A stretch of DNA of 64,000 bases from Pedobacter hiemivivus. GTDB lineage: Bacteria; Bacteroidota; Bacteroidia; Sphingobacteriales; Sphingobacteriaceae. Under the pieces are notes generated by a model, which worked only from the letters and a program-made list of their open reading frames with translations, was not told where the DNA came from and did no database searches. The position numbers and the translations under genes were made by a program. The stretch lies in contig NZ_SJSM01000004.1 of the NCBI RefSeq assembly GCF_004331685.1, forward strand, positions 62,001 to 126,000, written 5' to 3'. Positions 34,774 to 43,061 of this stretch are shown piece by piece; positions within the stretch are counted from its first letter, which is position 1, and every line of letters starts with the position of its first letter.

Positions 34774-35412
34774 TTACCGCTTTTTAGCAGCTTTATTAAC
34801 GTTTAAGCTTTTAGAATTTTCCAGATCTCTCTTTAATCCAATAACCAGCTCCTTAATCATTGCTACATTACTATCATCAGCATTCAACAACCTCAGACTC
34901 TCCTCACCCGGAAGTTTAAGTTGTCGCCTCAATACAAGTGGTATTTTATAACGCTGAGCAGTTAAAGCATAGGCATACAAAGACAAATTTTCAATAAAAC
35001 CAGCCAAAGTACGCTCATAATAAGGTTTCAATTTTTTATAGCTTTTAGAATGCTTATAAACCAATAGAAATATCTTGAACCTGTTAGATTCCGATACAAT
35101 AAATTCGTCTTCTAAATCCTCCACTTCCTCTATCGCGAATATCAGGTTAAGCGCTTGTTTGTATTCGATAAGCCTCCCCATACTAATAATGCAATTTTTA
35201 ACGAGGGGATCATCAACATCCATAAAGAAATCATCATCTTCTATATATTGGTCCCAGGGATCCTTAAAATCCTTTCCATAGGATTTTAAGGATTTTTTAA
35301 AGGTAAAATGATAAACATATTCATAAATATCTGAATGCATACGGGTAACCAATGCCCCCAGTCCTCTCATGCACAGCTTTAAATCAAAAGGATCATTTCT
35401 CGATAACTTCAT
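34774..35412 (-). CDS. Hypothetical protein
   Basis: 212 residues from the ATG at 35412 (MKLSRNDPFDLKL). It is alpha-helical and charged, without signal peptide or membrane helix. I recognise no domain. It starts 8 bp after the true end of the DUF4932 gene and runs to the GH32 fragment junction. Confidence 0.6.
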   Translation of the reverse strand: MKLSRNDPFDLKLCMRGLGALVTRMHSDIYEYVYHFTFKKSLKSYGKDFKDPWDQYIEDDDFFMDVDDPLVKNCIISMGRLIEYKQALNLIFAIEEVEDLEDEFIVSESNRFKIFLLVYKHSKSYKKLKPYYERTLAGFIENLSLYAYALTAQRYKIPLVLRRQLKLPGEESLRLLNADDSNVAMIKELVIGLKRDLENSKSLNVNKAAKKR

Positions 35413-35466
35413 AAGCAAGATTATTTAATATTTTTCATTTGCTGGATTACACTAACCACATAATCG

Positions 35467-36849
35467 TCATAAGATGGATACATCCCAATATTCTGTGTGT
35501 AGATTTGCAGCTTGGCAACAATGAAATTGTCTCTTTACAGCGTCGTCAAGGACTTTTTGAGCATCTAATTTGTTGCCCAGTTTTTCAGCTAGAATGACTT
35601 CACCTGCTCTCACAAAATGTTCATACAAGCATACCTTCCATGAGCGATAACTCTGCTTAGCCATCGCATCTTTTATTGGAGAGAAAAGGTGCTTGGTAGA
35701 TATGATCAATTCATTAGGAACTTTATCGATTGCCGGGTTTACGAACGAATGGCCAAATTCATGAATTGATAAGCCTTGAATTTTTAATGGGTAATCGAAC
35801 CCAAGGTCTACGGGAGAACTATCAAGTGATGGAGAAGCGAAGGGGCCAAATGTATTGTAAATAGAAAGGCTATTTTTGTTCCCTATCCCAAACCCCATCC
35901 CTGCGGGAATATTCAAACTCGGAACCAGACAGTAAGCATTAAAAGACTTTTGATAAAAAGCCTCCATCATTGGAAGAAAGTTTGAAGGGGGTAGATTTTT
36001 TATCACATCTCCCGAGATCTTTCGATAATAAGAATCATTTTCCTCTAGATACTTTGCGAACTCTACTTCTTTATAGAAAGAATTAAGGTCATTTAGAAAT
36101 TTAGCAGCATCGATCTCTGCTGAATTATAATTGCCTGATTTTGAGAAGGACCTAATCACATCTTTATCCGTTCTGGAATTGATTTTTGCAAAAGGAACTT
36201 CATCCACCTGCAACAAAAAACCAATAAAAAAATCATTAAAATAACCTTTTGATGAGTAAGATCTATAAATATCCATAATTTTACTCTTATCGAATTTTTG
36301 ATATTTTATGTAATTATTAATAGTTAACCTAAACCTATCCTTCACAGCAATACTCCGACCATCAATCATTAAGCTGTCATTGTTGGCTTCAAGATCTTCT
36401 CGCAGATTTAACTGCATCATTAATCCAAATAACTCAATATTTTTATTAATTCTTATTGTGATGTTTTTGGACGGTATGCGCTTATATTTTATATCAAATT
36501 TTCCTTTTGCACGAGTACCAATAATGTCGACACTGTATGTTCCTGGATCAGTTATTGTAAGACTTATTTTACCGCTATCAGCCTTTCCAGAAAAAGTTTT
36601 CTTCCAAATAGAAGCGTTCTTTTTACAAACCACAACTTCAAGTGTTCCTTTGTCCGTCGTATTATTATATGACAAGTGCAACTGATCGGATTTTTCTAAA
36701 TAGATACTTCCAGTTTCTTTACCGTTAAAATGAGCAAAAGAAGCTTGAGAATGTCCCGGTATACTGCTACCATGCCAATCAGTGAGATGGAATACAGATG
36801 AGCAAGAGGAAAAGATTGAAATTATAACGAGAGCCTTAATTAAATTCAT
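35467..36849 (-). CDS. DUF4932 lipoprotein (zinc-protease-like) with frameshifted C-terminus
   Basis: About 460 residues from the ATG at 36849 (lipobox FSSC). A zinc-binding motif HEFGHSFVNP near residue 365 marks the metallopeptidase-like DUF4932 family. As read, the protein stops at 35467 after NLHTEYWDVSIL. In another frame the sequence continues as NFIVAKLQIYTQNIGMYPSY and on to 35421, which reads like the natural end. A 2-base loss near 35530 (AGAGAGAC to AGAGAC) would explain this, so the last 40 or so residues are probably corrupted. The role is unknown. Confidence 0.75.
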   Translation of the reverse strand: MNLIKALVIISIFSSCSSVFHLTDWHGSSIPGHSQASFAHFNGKETGSIYLEKSDQLHLSYNNTTDKGTLEVVVCKKNASIWKKTFSGKADSGKISLTITDPGTYSVDIIGTRAKGKFDIKYKRIPSKNITIRINKNIELFGLMMQLNLREDLEANNDSLMIDGRSIAVKDRFRLTINNYIKYQKFDKSKIMDIYRSYSSKGYFNDFFIGFLLQVDEVPFAKINSRTDKDVIRSFSKSGNYNSAEIDAAKFLNDLNSFYKEVEFAKYLEENDSYYRKISGDVIKNLPPSNFLPMMEAFYQKSFNAYCLVPSLNIPAGMGFGIGNKNSLSIYNTFGPFASPSLDSSPVDLGFDYPLKIQGLSIHEFGHSFVNPAIDKVPNELIISTKHLFSPIKDAMAKQSYRSWKVCLYEHFVRAGEVILAEKLGNKLDAQKVLDDAVKRQFHCCQAANLHTEYWDVSIL

Positions 36850-36925
36850 ATTACCTATCAGATTTAAAATTTGTCTGCACAAGATAATAGTAAAATCGAC
36901 AATACAATTGTATAATATTGCTTAT

Positions 36926-37351
36926 TTAAACCCATTGCATAACTAGTATCATCAGTACAATGGCTAAACAAAGCGGTGAGTAATACTTAGTATCGTTCCG
37001 TCCAAAACGAGTCTTTTTATACTTTTTGAAAAAACCGACATACCTAAAATCTCCGACTGCGCGGAGCAAAAAGATTCCGGCAATCGCCCATAGGCCATAC
37101 TTTAAGAGCCAATTTGGTAAACTGATATCCAACAGGCCAGATCTTGCCAAAACTAATAGTCCAAACCCCATTAGCCCCGCAGCCACAACCAAGGTCCCAA
37201 AAGCACTGGGCATAGCTATTTTCACTTCGTCTTCTTTAGTCGGAATAACCGCAGTACTTGCCCACTTTCCGCCAAAAGCCCAATATATATGGATACCTGA
37301 AAGTAACAGAAAGATGAAAAAAAGCAGGATTGCGATTAAAGTAGCTGTCAT
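36926..37351 (-). CDS. DUF3995 membrane protein
   Basis: 141 residues with four helices. The start IYWAFGGKWASTAVIPTK and the end DFRYVGFFKKYKKTRFGRNDTKYYSPLC fit DUF3995. Function unknown. Confidence 0.88.
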   Translation of the reverse strand: MTATLIAILLFFIFLLLSGIHIYWAFGGKWASTAVIPTKEDEVKIAMPSAFGTLVVAAGLMGFGLLVLARSGLLDISLPNWLLKYGLWAIAGIFLLRAVGDFRYVGFFKKYKKTRFGRNDTKYYSPLCLAIVLMILVMQWV

Positions 37352-37384
37352 GCTGATAAAGATAGGAATTAAGAGCTATCGCAT

Positions 37385-37550
37385 CAAAAAACCTGTTAAT
37401 TATGTAATTAACAGGTTTTCGACTATTTCGCGATCCCGATGGGATTTGCACCTAGTGTAAAAATCAGCAATTAAATAGTATCTGAATGGCTTTTGAAATT
37501 CAACTCCCGAATAACGTACCTCTTTTTTAATATTTTACCTGCAAATGACG
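37385..37550 (-). repeat. Dispersed repeat copy B with tRNA 3'-end relic
   Basis: The hairpin AAAACCTGTTAAT/ATTAACAGGTTTT (37388-37419) is followed by a tRNA-like 3' end (37432-37458, GATCCCGATGGGATTTGCAC) and about 90 bp shared with copies A and C, including CCCGAATAACG. The anticodon half is absent. Confidence 0.6.
37388..37419 (-). terminator. Hairpin of repeat copy B
   Basis: Perfect 13-bp stem with 6-nt loop and T/A runs at both ends. Confidence 0.65.
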
Positions 37551-37571
37551 AACCAGAATCATGTCTGTCAC

Positions 37572-37832
37572 CTATTTCTTTAAATATTTCTCGGGCTGTT
37601 TGAGAAAACTCCTTTTACAACCATCTGAACAAAAACCATAGACAACTTTATTATGAATATGTGTTTTTATAGAGCCTGCTTTAACTTTCATTTTGCAAAC
37701 AGGGTCAATCCCATCCTTTTTTAGCGTGTCAATTTGCTGTTCATATGTATTTAACTCAGTTGCAGATTTAGCAGGCAAATAGGCAAATATAGCTGATGCA
37801 ATGATCAGTATTGCACAAAAATGTTTTCTCAT
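37572..37832 (-). CDS. YHS-domain periplasmic protein
   Basis: 86 residues with a signal peptide (CAILIIASAIFAYLPAKSA). The YHS signature is GIDPVCKMKVKAGSIKTHIH followed by YGFCSDGCKRSF, with the paired cysteines of the metal-binding motif. The family is linked to copper or heavy-metal handling. It lies 12 bp after the truncated outer-membrane gene, so the pair once formed an operon. Confidence 0.88.
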   Translation of the reverse strand: MRKHFCAILIIASAIFAYLPAKSATELNTYEQQIDTLKKDGIDPVCKMKVKAGSIKTHIHNKVVYGFCSDGCKRSFLKQPEKYLKK

Positions 37833-37844
37833 TAGATTTTATTT

Positions 37845-38211
37845 TTAAAAAGGTAAAGACATATGAACCATAACTCTATTTCCGGCGTTAGCACGGCCTC
37901 CCGCCAAATCTTGTGAGCGAACGTCTTGATAGTTCGCACCGAATGAAAGTCCCTTCATTGCAACCTCAACCCCTCCAACGGCAGATAAAGAATATCCACC
38001 TGAAACGGCCACGTCATATTTCTTATTCTCCACATCTTTATTGGCAGTTTCGTAAAGCACACCAATGGTAGGGGCAACGGTTACTTTATTTGCTATCCGA
38101 AATTTATAATAAGCCAATACATTTGTGGTAAATTTATTACCATAACGGTATTCATACTTATTCTCCGTGTTGAGCTTGTAATTGGGCTTTAAGTATTTTT
38201 GATGCTGCTGT
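37845..38211 (-). pseudogene. Outer-membrane beta-barrel protein, 5' end lost
   Basis: An ATG at 38117 opens the last 90 residues, but the frame is meaningful upstream to 38211 (KYLKPNYKLNTENKYEYRYG then NKFTTNVLAYYKFRI). There it meets repeat copy D. The end IDVRSQDLAGGRANAGNRVM then SLPF is a beta-barrel C-terminus with terminal Phe. The signal peptide and first strands are missing. Confidence 0.7.
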
Positions 38212-38285
38212 CTGATCCCGTTGGGATTTGAACCTAGTCCGAATAGCTCACCATTTTTTAATACGTTTTAGCTGCAATTGCAATA
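38212..38285 (-). repeat. Dispersed repeat copy D, internally deleted
   Basis: TGATCCCGTTGGGATTTGAACCTAG followed directly by CCGAATAGCTCACC and TTTTTTAATACGTTTTAGCTGC. Compared with copy C, about 55 bp between the tRNA-like part and CCGAAT are missing. It truncates the outer-membrane gene. The 38286-38474 gap beyond shows nothing else. Confidence 0.6.
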
Positions 38286-38474
38286 TATGAATATACTCAT
38301 TAAAGACCTTTTATCATAATCTATTACACTGAATTTTTATATAGCCTTATAACTTTGATAAAGGATTTTTTAAAAAAGGAATTGTTTATTTGACAATTTA
38401 CTTTCAATGGTGGGAAAGAAGCGAAAAGCCTCTTTTTCTCGGGTGCAAAGAAACCATCCAATTTAAAGAATATT

Positions 38475-39026
38475 TTAGATTTTGCTGATTAATTTCAGTG
38501 ATTTTAAATCGTAAATGCTAATTTCATTTTTATCTGTTATATCGTACTTTCGATTATTATTTAAATCATAGTAGCCTGTTACTACCAATGTTCCTGTTTT
38601 TTTATTTACTGCCCAAGATTGAACATATAATTTACCATCGGTAACTTGAGTGCTCTTTGTACCATCAGTTGACACTGCAATTATTTGCCTAGGATCATTA
38701 TAGTCAATACCATTTTTTCCATCCATATCAATAGATTGAACCGTTACAAGAAGAATATTTATATTCATTTCATCTATTTTAATTTGCTCCGGCTTAGAAC
38801 TAAACCAGCCGCCAACGGGAAGTTCAAAACGATTTATCTGCCCATTTTTTGTATCTATAAAAAGCCAGTGTTGATTTTTAGCACTTTCTGATTTTCCCCA
38901 CGATTCAATACTAGCAACCATAAAGTTTGTCCCTTCAATTTCCGTGATTTTAGTATAGTTGCATTTGTACTGTCCAAAAACCGTAAGTGTTAGCATAGTC
39001 AATGAAAAAACTATAACTGCTTTCAT
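38475..39026 (-). CDS. Secreted hypothetical protein with possible calcium loop
   Basis: 183 residues from the ATG at 39026 (MKAVIVFSLTMLTLTVFGQ signal peptide). Near the end, DLNNNRKYDITDKNEI resembles an EF-hand/dockerin-type loop. The middle (IIAVSTDGTKSTQVTDG) looks like a beta-propeller blade. No family identified. Confidence 0.6.
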   Translation of the reverse strand: MKAVIVFSLTMLTLTVFGQYKCNYTKITEIEGTNFMVASIESWGKSESAKNQHWLFIDTKNGQINRFELPVGGWFSSKPEQIKIDEMNINILLVTVQSIDMDGKNGIDYNDPRQIIAVSTDGTKSTQVTDGKLYVQSWAVNKKTGTLVVTGYYDLNNNRKYDITDKNEISIYDLKSLKLISKI

Positions 39027-39127
39027 ATAAGTCATATTTAGTTTTGATGTTGTTTATTAAAATAAAATTATCGAAAAATTTGAAATAATCTCAAAAGTCA
39101 ATAGCAAAGCGTTTTATATTATGATCG

Positions 39128-39274
39128 TTATTTACTGCGCTTTAGTGTCTGCCAAAAACTGAATGCTGTTGTAGACACCTTGCCATTTCGTTCATAATAA
39201 CAGGCATTTTTACCTTTTATAATAACCAATTTCTTTCTTGGAGTTCTGTCTTTGTCAACAGGTTGAACTTTAAA
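39128..39274 (-). pseudogene. Gene fragment of unknown family
   Basis: A 48-codon open frame on the minus strand reads FKVQPVDKDRTPRKKLVIIK then GKNACYYERNGKVS...FWQTLKRSK and stops. It has no start codon and a stop lies immediately upstream. It looks like coding sequence, probably a decayed gene tail. It is one of two tenants of the 39036-39696 gap; the other is repeat copy C. Confidence 0.3.
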
Positions 39275-39282
39275 TTACTCAC

Positions 39283-39512
39283 CTAATCACTCAATTTTAT
39301 ATGTGATTTTTTGAATGTTTTAGGTTTTTTTGCTAAAAACAAAAGCCTGCAATCATTAGATTTGCAGGCTTTTATACGTTTCGTGATCCCGCTGGTATTC
39401 GAGCCTAGTTCAAAAATCAGCGTTTAAACAGTATTTAGGATGGTTTTGTAATTCGACTCCCCGAATGACGCACCTTTTTTGTAATACGTTTTAGCTGCAA
39501 ATGCTATACTTA
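39283..39512 (-). repeat. Dispersed repeat copy C with tRNA 3'-end relic
   Basis: The most complete copy: TGATTTTTTGAATGTTTTAG block (39304), hairpin (39341-39373), tRNA-like 3' end (39384-39410) and CCCCGAATGACGCACC then TTTTAGCTGC. Read on the minus strand the far part could encode a short tail. It faces the mobilization genes. Confidence 0.65.
39341..39373 (-). terminator. Hairpin of repeat copy C
   Basis: AAAAGCCTGCAA / TTGCAGGCTTTT perfect 12-bp stem with 9-nt loop. Confidence 0.65.
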
Positions 39513-39696
39513 AATATAGGGAAAATTTCTAATAAAACAAACAAATTTGAACACTTTTACATTTAAAAATGCCCTTTAGATCAGGCTTTAACTTGAGATT
39601 TTGAGGGCGTTTTGGCTTTCAATCGACGATAAGTCATCTTCAAATGTTCTGCAAATTTTAGCACTTGATTGAAGAATCAAAACGACGGACACGCAA

Positions 39697-39894
39697 GTGA
39701 ACAAGTTTACCCAAACCGATCAGTTCATGAAGGAAATAGTGGTTAGACTGGACACAAAGGAGCAACTGAAAACCAAATTCCTGTATATCCTGGACAACTA
39801 CAGTAAGATTAGGGAAACCTATGGTATCACTACTCCGGCAGTGAAAAAAACGGAACTTATGCAAACGACAATCAATCAAATTAAACTCCTTTAG
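39697..39894 (+). CDS. BfmA/BtgA-like mobilization protein, probably truncated
   Basis: 65 residues from a GTG at 39697. The body (QFMKEIVVRLDTKEQLKTKF then VKKTELMQTTINQIKLL) resembles the C-terminal half of BfmA/BtgA accessory mobilization proteins. BtgA relatives are normally longer. A different frame just upstream reads LIEESKRRTRK before a stop, hinting at a frameshifted longer gene. It lies 3 bp before the relaxase-like gene, the order of btgA-btgB. Confidence 0.5.
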   Translation: MNKFTQTDQFMKEIVVRLDTKEQLKTKFLYILDNYSKIRETYGITTPAVKKTELMQTTINQIKLL

Positions 39895-39897
39895 CCA

Positions 39898-40878
39898 ATG
39901 TTTATCAATATCACTGATACAGTTACAGCCGACAATAAAGGGAGCAGCGGAAAGCTGGTCAATTATCTGGAGAAAGAAAACCGGATTTATAACAAGGAAG
40001 AAGAACGCTGGTTTAACCACAAGGGAAATAATTTTGAACCTTTCGAGGTCAGGCGAACCATTGACGGCAATGTCGCCAAACTAAGTCAAAAAGACCCTAA
40101 ATTTTTCCTGATCAATGTTAGCCCAAGCCAGAAGGAAATCAAACACCTGATCGACAAATATGGGGAAAATGGTGCCGGGGAGCAGTTAAAGGAATATGCG
40201 GTTAAAGTGATGGACGAATATGCTAAAAACTTTAAACGGCCTGGGGTCAACAGCAGTAAAGATTTGGTTTGGTTTGCCAAGCTGGAGAATAACAGGTACT
40301 ACACACATAAAGATAAAGAGGTGAAAGAAGGCACCAAACAGCGGGGCGAACTAAAACGTGGCAATCAAATGCACATACAGATCATCGTAAGTCGTAAGGA
40401 TGCTACCAATAAGATTAAGCTAAGCCCAATGAATAAATCCCAGGGCAAGAACGAGGAACACTCTAAAAAGGTGGGACAGTTCAAACGAACTGCATTTATC
40501 CAATCAGGGGAAAACCTCTTTGATAAGGTCTTTAATTATGAACGGAACCTAAATGAGACAATGGCCTATGCGGTAGTTCAAAAAAACGGGAATATCAAAC
40601 AGCGAGAACAACTGGATATGCTGGAACAGGGATCAGTATCAAATTACCAATCAAAATCTGTAGCCAATGAATTGATCAAAGATGTGGCAGAAGGGATGTT
40701 TCATACAACTGCAAATATGCTGGAAACTATTGGTAAAACTGCCGGAGATTTCCTTGAAATATTGATGGAACCTACGTTTGTGCCTGCTCAATCCAATCCT
40801 GTAGAAGATGCATACAGGAAAAAGAAGAAGAAAAAGAAAAGCCCGTCCCAAGATCAATCCTATGGCCATCGTATGTAA
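39898..40878 (+). CDS. BtgB-like mobilization protein (DUF5712)
   Basis: 326 residues. It matches DUF5712/BtgB, a Bacteroidota relaxase-like mobilization family: MFINITDTVTADNKGSSGKL, the middle GNQMHIQIIVSRKDATNKIKLSPMNKSQG with the His-x-Gln/His strand, and a basic lysine-rich tail (YRKKKKKKKSP). It probably nicks the origin of transfer of a mobilizable element with the protein encoded upstream. No integrase is seen nearby. Confidence 0.82.
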   Translation: MFINITDTVTADNKGSSGKLVNYLEKENRIYNKEEERWFNHKGNNFEPFEVRRTIDGNVAKLSQKDPKFFLINVSPSQKEIKHLIDKYGENGAGEQLKEYAVKVMDEYAKNFKRPGVNSSKDLVWFAKLENNRYYTHKDKEVKEGTKQRGELKRGNQMHIQIIVSRKDATNKIKLSPMNKSQGKNEEHSKKVGQFKRTAFIQSGENLFDKVFNYERNLNETMAYAVVQKNGNIKQREQLDMLEQGSVSNYQSKSVANELIKDVAEGMFHTTANMLETIGKTAGDFLEILMEPTFVPAQSNPVEDAYRKKKKKKKSPSQDQSYGHRM

Positions 40879-40910
40879 TCAATAATTACAGAACCGCCCA
40901 GCATATAATT

Positions 40911-41348
40911 TTAAGGTATATCTAGCTCATGGAAATAGGTTATCTTATCTAGCACATCTATATAGGTCACAGATCGATCCGTGTACTGTATTGACTCTAA
41001 TTGCGGGACAACTGTATGCCCGACCACCAGATGATAACCTTTGAGCATATCGGTCATGGTTTCTTTTTTGTCAGCCCAGATGATGCCGTCATTGTCATAA
41101 CCGCCCCTTGCATATCCGGCGGCATGGAGTAGATAACGTTGTCCTGTCTGATCTACTTTGTTGAACAAATCCGCAAGCGTATCTTTTTTATCCCTGATCT
41201 CATTTAGGATGGGCAGCCTTAAAAAATCGCTATACCACGCATTGGTAACACCCGCATGAGAAAAAAAAATACGGCTAACGTTTCGGGACTTTGGGATGGT
41301 GGGGCAATCGAAGCACAAATCTTCAATTTTGTACAAAAGTTGAGTCAA
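40911..41348 (-). pseudogene. Metallophosphoesterase, N-terminal half lost
   Basis: Residues from about 27 on (FFSHAGVTNAWY, GGYDNDGIIWADKKE, HLVVGHTVVPQLESI, YIDVLD) match the second half of calcineurin-type phosphoesterases. The first about 26 residues of this frame come from the attC-like palindrome (41274-41403) and are not part of the family. The dimetal-binding first half (GDIHG, GDxxDRG, GNHE) is absent, so the enzyme cannot be active. Confidence 0.7.
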
Positions 41349-41403
41349 AAAACTGCCGTTGAATTTTGCAGTTTCGCCCCACTATTGCAAAATCCTTGTT
41401 GGC
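41274..41403 (-). repeat. attC-like imperfect palindrome 1
   Basis: GCTAAC (41274-41279) to GTTGGC (41398-41403) form the ends. Inner arms ATGGTGGGGC (41296-41305) and GCCCCACTAT (41376-41385) pair 9 of 10, and GGGACTTTGG pairs imperfectly with its partner before them. The loop holds another perfect stem AAACTGC/GCAGTTT. Overall about 130 bp, as for long integron attC sites. Confidence 0.5.
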
Positions 41404-41430
41404 GGTATGTGGCTTTTTTGAGTCAGTATA

Positions 41431-41838
41431 TTAATCATTATTGTAAGGACTTTCACAGCCACTTTTAATTAGTACTCTAATTATCCTAATTCGGTTATAT
41501 CGTTGCAAAAAAATAGGATAAATATTAGCATATAAGTTGATTAACAATATGATTACCCAATTAAATAGAGTTATATTCTTGAATTTTATTCCAACAATCA
41601 AGATAAAAATCAATAAAAATATCAAGTGAATAATCTCGTACTTTTTTGTCTCTCGTTCAGCTTTATACAATTCATCAAACTTACTCTTTCCACTACTTAT
41701 TGATTTCACTTTTCTCCAATGCCTTACTAAATCCCCATCTGTAATTAGATATTTTTTAAATCCTTTAATACCCAACAAATCATAGATTGTCTTGTTTTTG
41801 TATAATTCGAATTTCTTAGGCCTAAAATATTGCTTCAT
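41431..41838 (-). CDS. Two-helix membrane protein in cassette-like position
   Basis: 135 residues. A basic N-terminus (MKQYFRPKKFELYKNKTIYD) precedes two adjacent hydrophobic helices near 70-90 (IIHLIFLLIFILIVGIKF) and 92-110 (LFNWVIILLINLYANIY). No family recognised. It lies between two attC-like palindromes and its stop codon is 28 bp before the first one, as in an integron cassette. Confidence 0.55.
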   Translation of the reverse strand: MKQYFRPKKFELYKNKTIYDLLGIKGFKKYLITDGDLVRHWRKVKSISSGKSKFDELYKAERETKKYEIIHLIFLLIFILIVGIKFKNITLFNWVIILLINLYANIYPIFLQRYNRIRIIRVLIKSGCESPYNND

Positions 41839-41878
41839 GAATTCATATTCTAAATTATTTACCTACCTCGCCATTACC

Positions 41879-42008
41879 GCTAACGTTTTGCAGCTGCAAG
41901 AAGTTGGCGATTTCGGAGACGAAAACTGTCTGCCTCCACAAAACTTGACACGAAGCACAAAGCTTCATTTAACCACTGAACCGCCAATTTCTTGTAGGTG
42001 CTGTTAGC
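41879..42008 (-). repeat. attC-like imperfect palindrome 2
   Basis: The left arm GCTAAC (41879) continues GCAGCTGCAAGAAGTTGGCG and pairs with the right arm ending GTTAGC (42003-42008); 20 of 24 positions match over the inner arm. A small GAAGC/GCTTC hairpin is in the loop. The upstream gene remnant has its TAA inside GCTAAC, a typical cassette arrangement. Confidence 0.55.
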
Positions 42009-42108
42009 TGTGGTTTTTCTTTTCTGTCAAAAAGTCAAAGATAGCACTTATAACTTCTTCAGGTTGTTCTTCTTGTGGAAAATGTCCACTTTCTATAATA
42101 TTCAAAAC
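42004..42108 (-). pseudogene. Alpha/beta hydrolase C-terminal fragment
   Basis: On the minus strand it reads LNIIESGHFPQEEQPEEVIS then AIFDFLTEKKNHS and TAA. The GHFPQEEQPEEV segment is the catalytic-His loop and last helix of alpha/beta hydrolases. The remainder is missing; it breaks at 42108 where an unrelated fragment begins. Confidence 0.7.
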
Positions 42109-42264
42109 AATTATGAAGGTTCGTCAAGTAACTATAGTGGATTGTACCAATGCACTTTCAACCCACTTGATAAACTAATTGAGAAAGTAGCAGAACTTAA
42201 AAAGCTTCATACAGAAAAAGAAGCACTATATGAACGTTTATTGAAAGCGCAGGAGAATAAATAA
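42106..42264 (+). pseudogene. XRE-regulator C-terminal coiled-coil fragment
   Basis: Reads NNYEGSSSNYSGLYQ then FNPLDKLIEKVAELKKLHTE and KEALYERLLKAQENK before the stop. This is the leucine-zipper-like tail common to Bacteroidota XRE regulators. The helix-turn-helix part is missing. The 42265-42410 gap contains a weak CCATTACG/TGATGGC-type repeat and nothing else recognised. Confidence 0.5.
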
Positions 42265-42410
42265 GCCTTATTGTACAAAAACACGGGGATATTTTATTCC
42301 AGAAAAGCCATTACGATTTGTGATGGCTTTTCAATTTATACGGACTTTCTAAAAAACAGGTACATTTTACGCCTTGACAATTAACATAATACCAAGCTGA
42401 CCAATTATAT

Positions 42411-43061
42411 ATGATTGAAACCGAAATAACACTACTAATAAACCGTAAATCAGATATTGACGTGGTCAAAAATGAGCTGGTGGGCTGCAAGGTGCAGTTT
42501 CCAGTATATCTACTAGAATATGAAAATTATTACGAGCTGAACTTCACTAGTGATTACGAAGAATGGGAATTGGATACGGCAATCCTTCGCTGTTTCCCTG
42601 ATTATACATTCGTTACAGATCGTGAAAGAGGGCGAAAGGAAATACGTATTGAATTGTCAAGACACCAATCAGAATTTGCAACTGACGGCTGGGGAAGGCC
42701 TTTAGAAAATCCGCTACATAAAACGATGTATCTTGTAAAAAGATCAAATAGCACACCTACGTACTTCATTCCTGAAGTTAAAGTGCTATTTGGGAATGAA
42801 GAGCGGAACTATTATCTCAATATTGTTGGTGGAACAAGAAGTGGCACAGATGAAAAAGGCTTCTTACTTTTAAACCTGTTTAAAACTAAACATGAGGGAG
42901 GCGAAGTCGAAATTTTTAAAGACACTCTCTATAACACACCCTCAGAGGCGGTTCAGTCGGGACTTTATAAAATGAAAGACCTAGTCAATCAAGATTTTCA
43001 GGAGTACATAGACACGAAAAAAAGGAAAAGCGTGCGCACGAAAAACTACCACGAAAGATGA
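42411..43061 (+). CDS. Hypothetical protein
   Basis: 216 residues, no signal or membrane helix. It is rich in Tyr and charged residues (LLEYENYYELNFTSDYEEWELDTAIL). No family recognised. It overlaps the next gene by 4 bp (ATGA), so the two are translated together. Confidence 0.65.
   Translation: MIETEITLLINRKSDIDVVKNELVGCKVQFPVYLLEYENYYELNFTSDYEEWELDTAILRCFPDYTFVTDRERGRKEIRIELSRHQSEFATDGWGRPLENPLHKTMYLVKRSNSTPTYFIPEVKVLFGNEERNYYLNIVGGTRSGTDEKGFLLLNLFKTKHEGGEVEIFKDTLYNTPSEAVQSGLYKMKDLVNQDFQEYIDTKKRKSVRTKNYHER

Noticed and set aside
39581..39676. Short minus-strand frame reading KFAEHLKMTYRRLKAKTPS
   Set aside because: It looks protein-like but is only 31 codons with no start and no partner sequence, so a recombinase tail cannot be supported.
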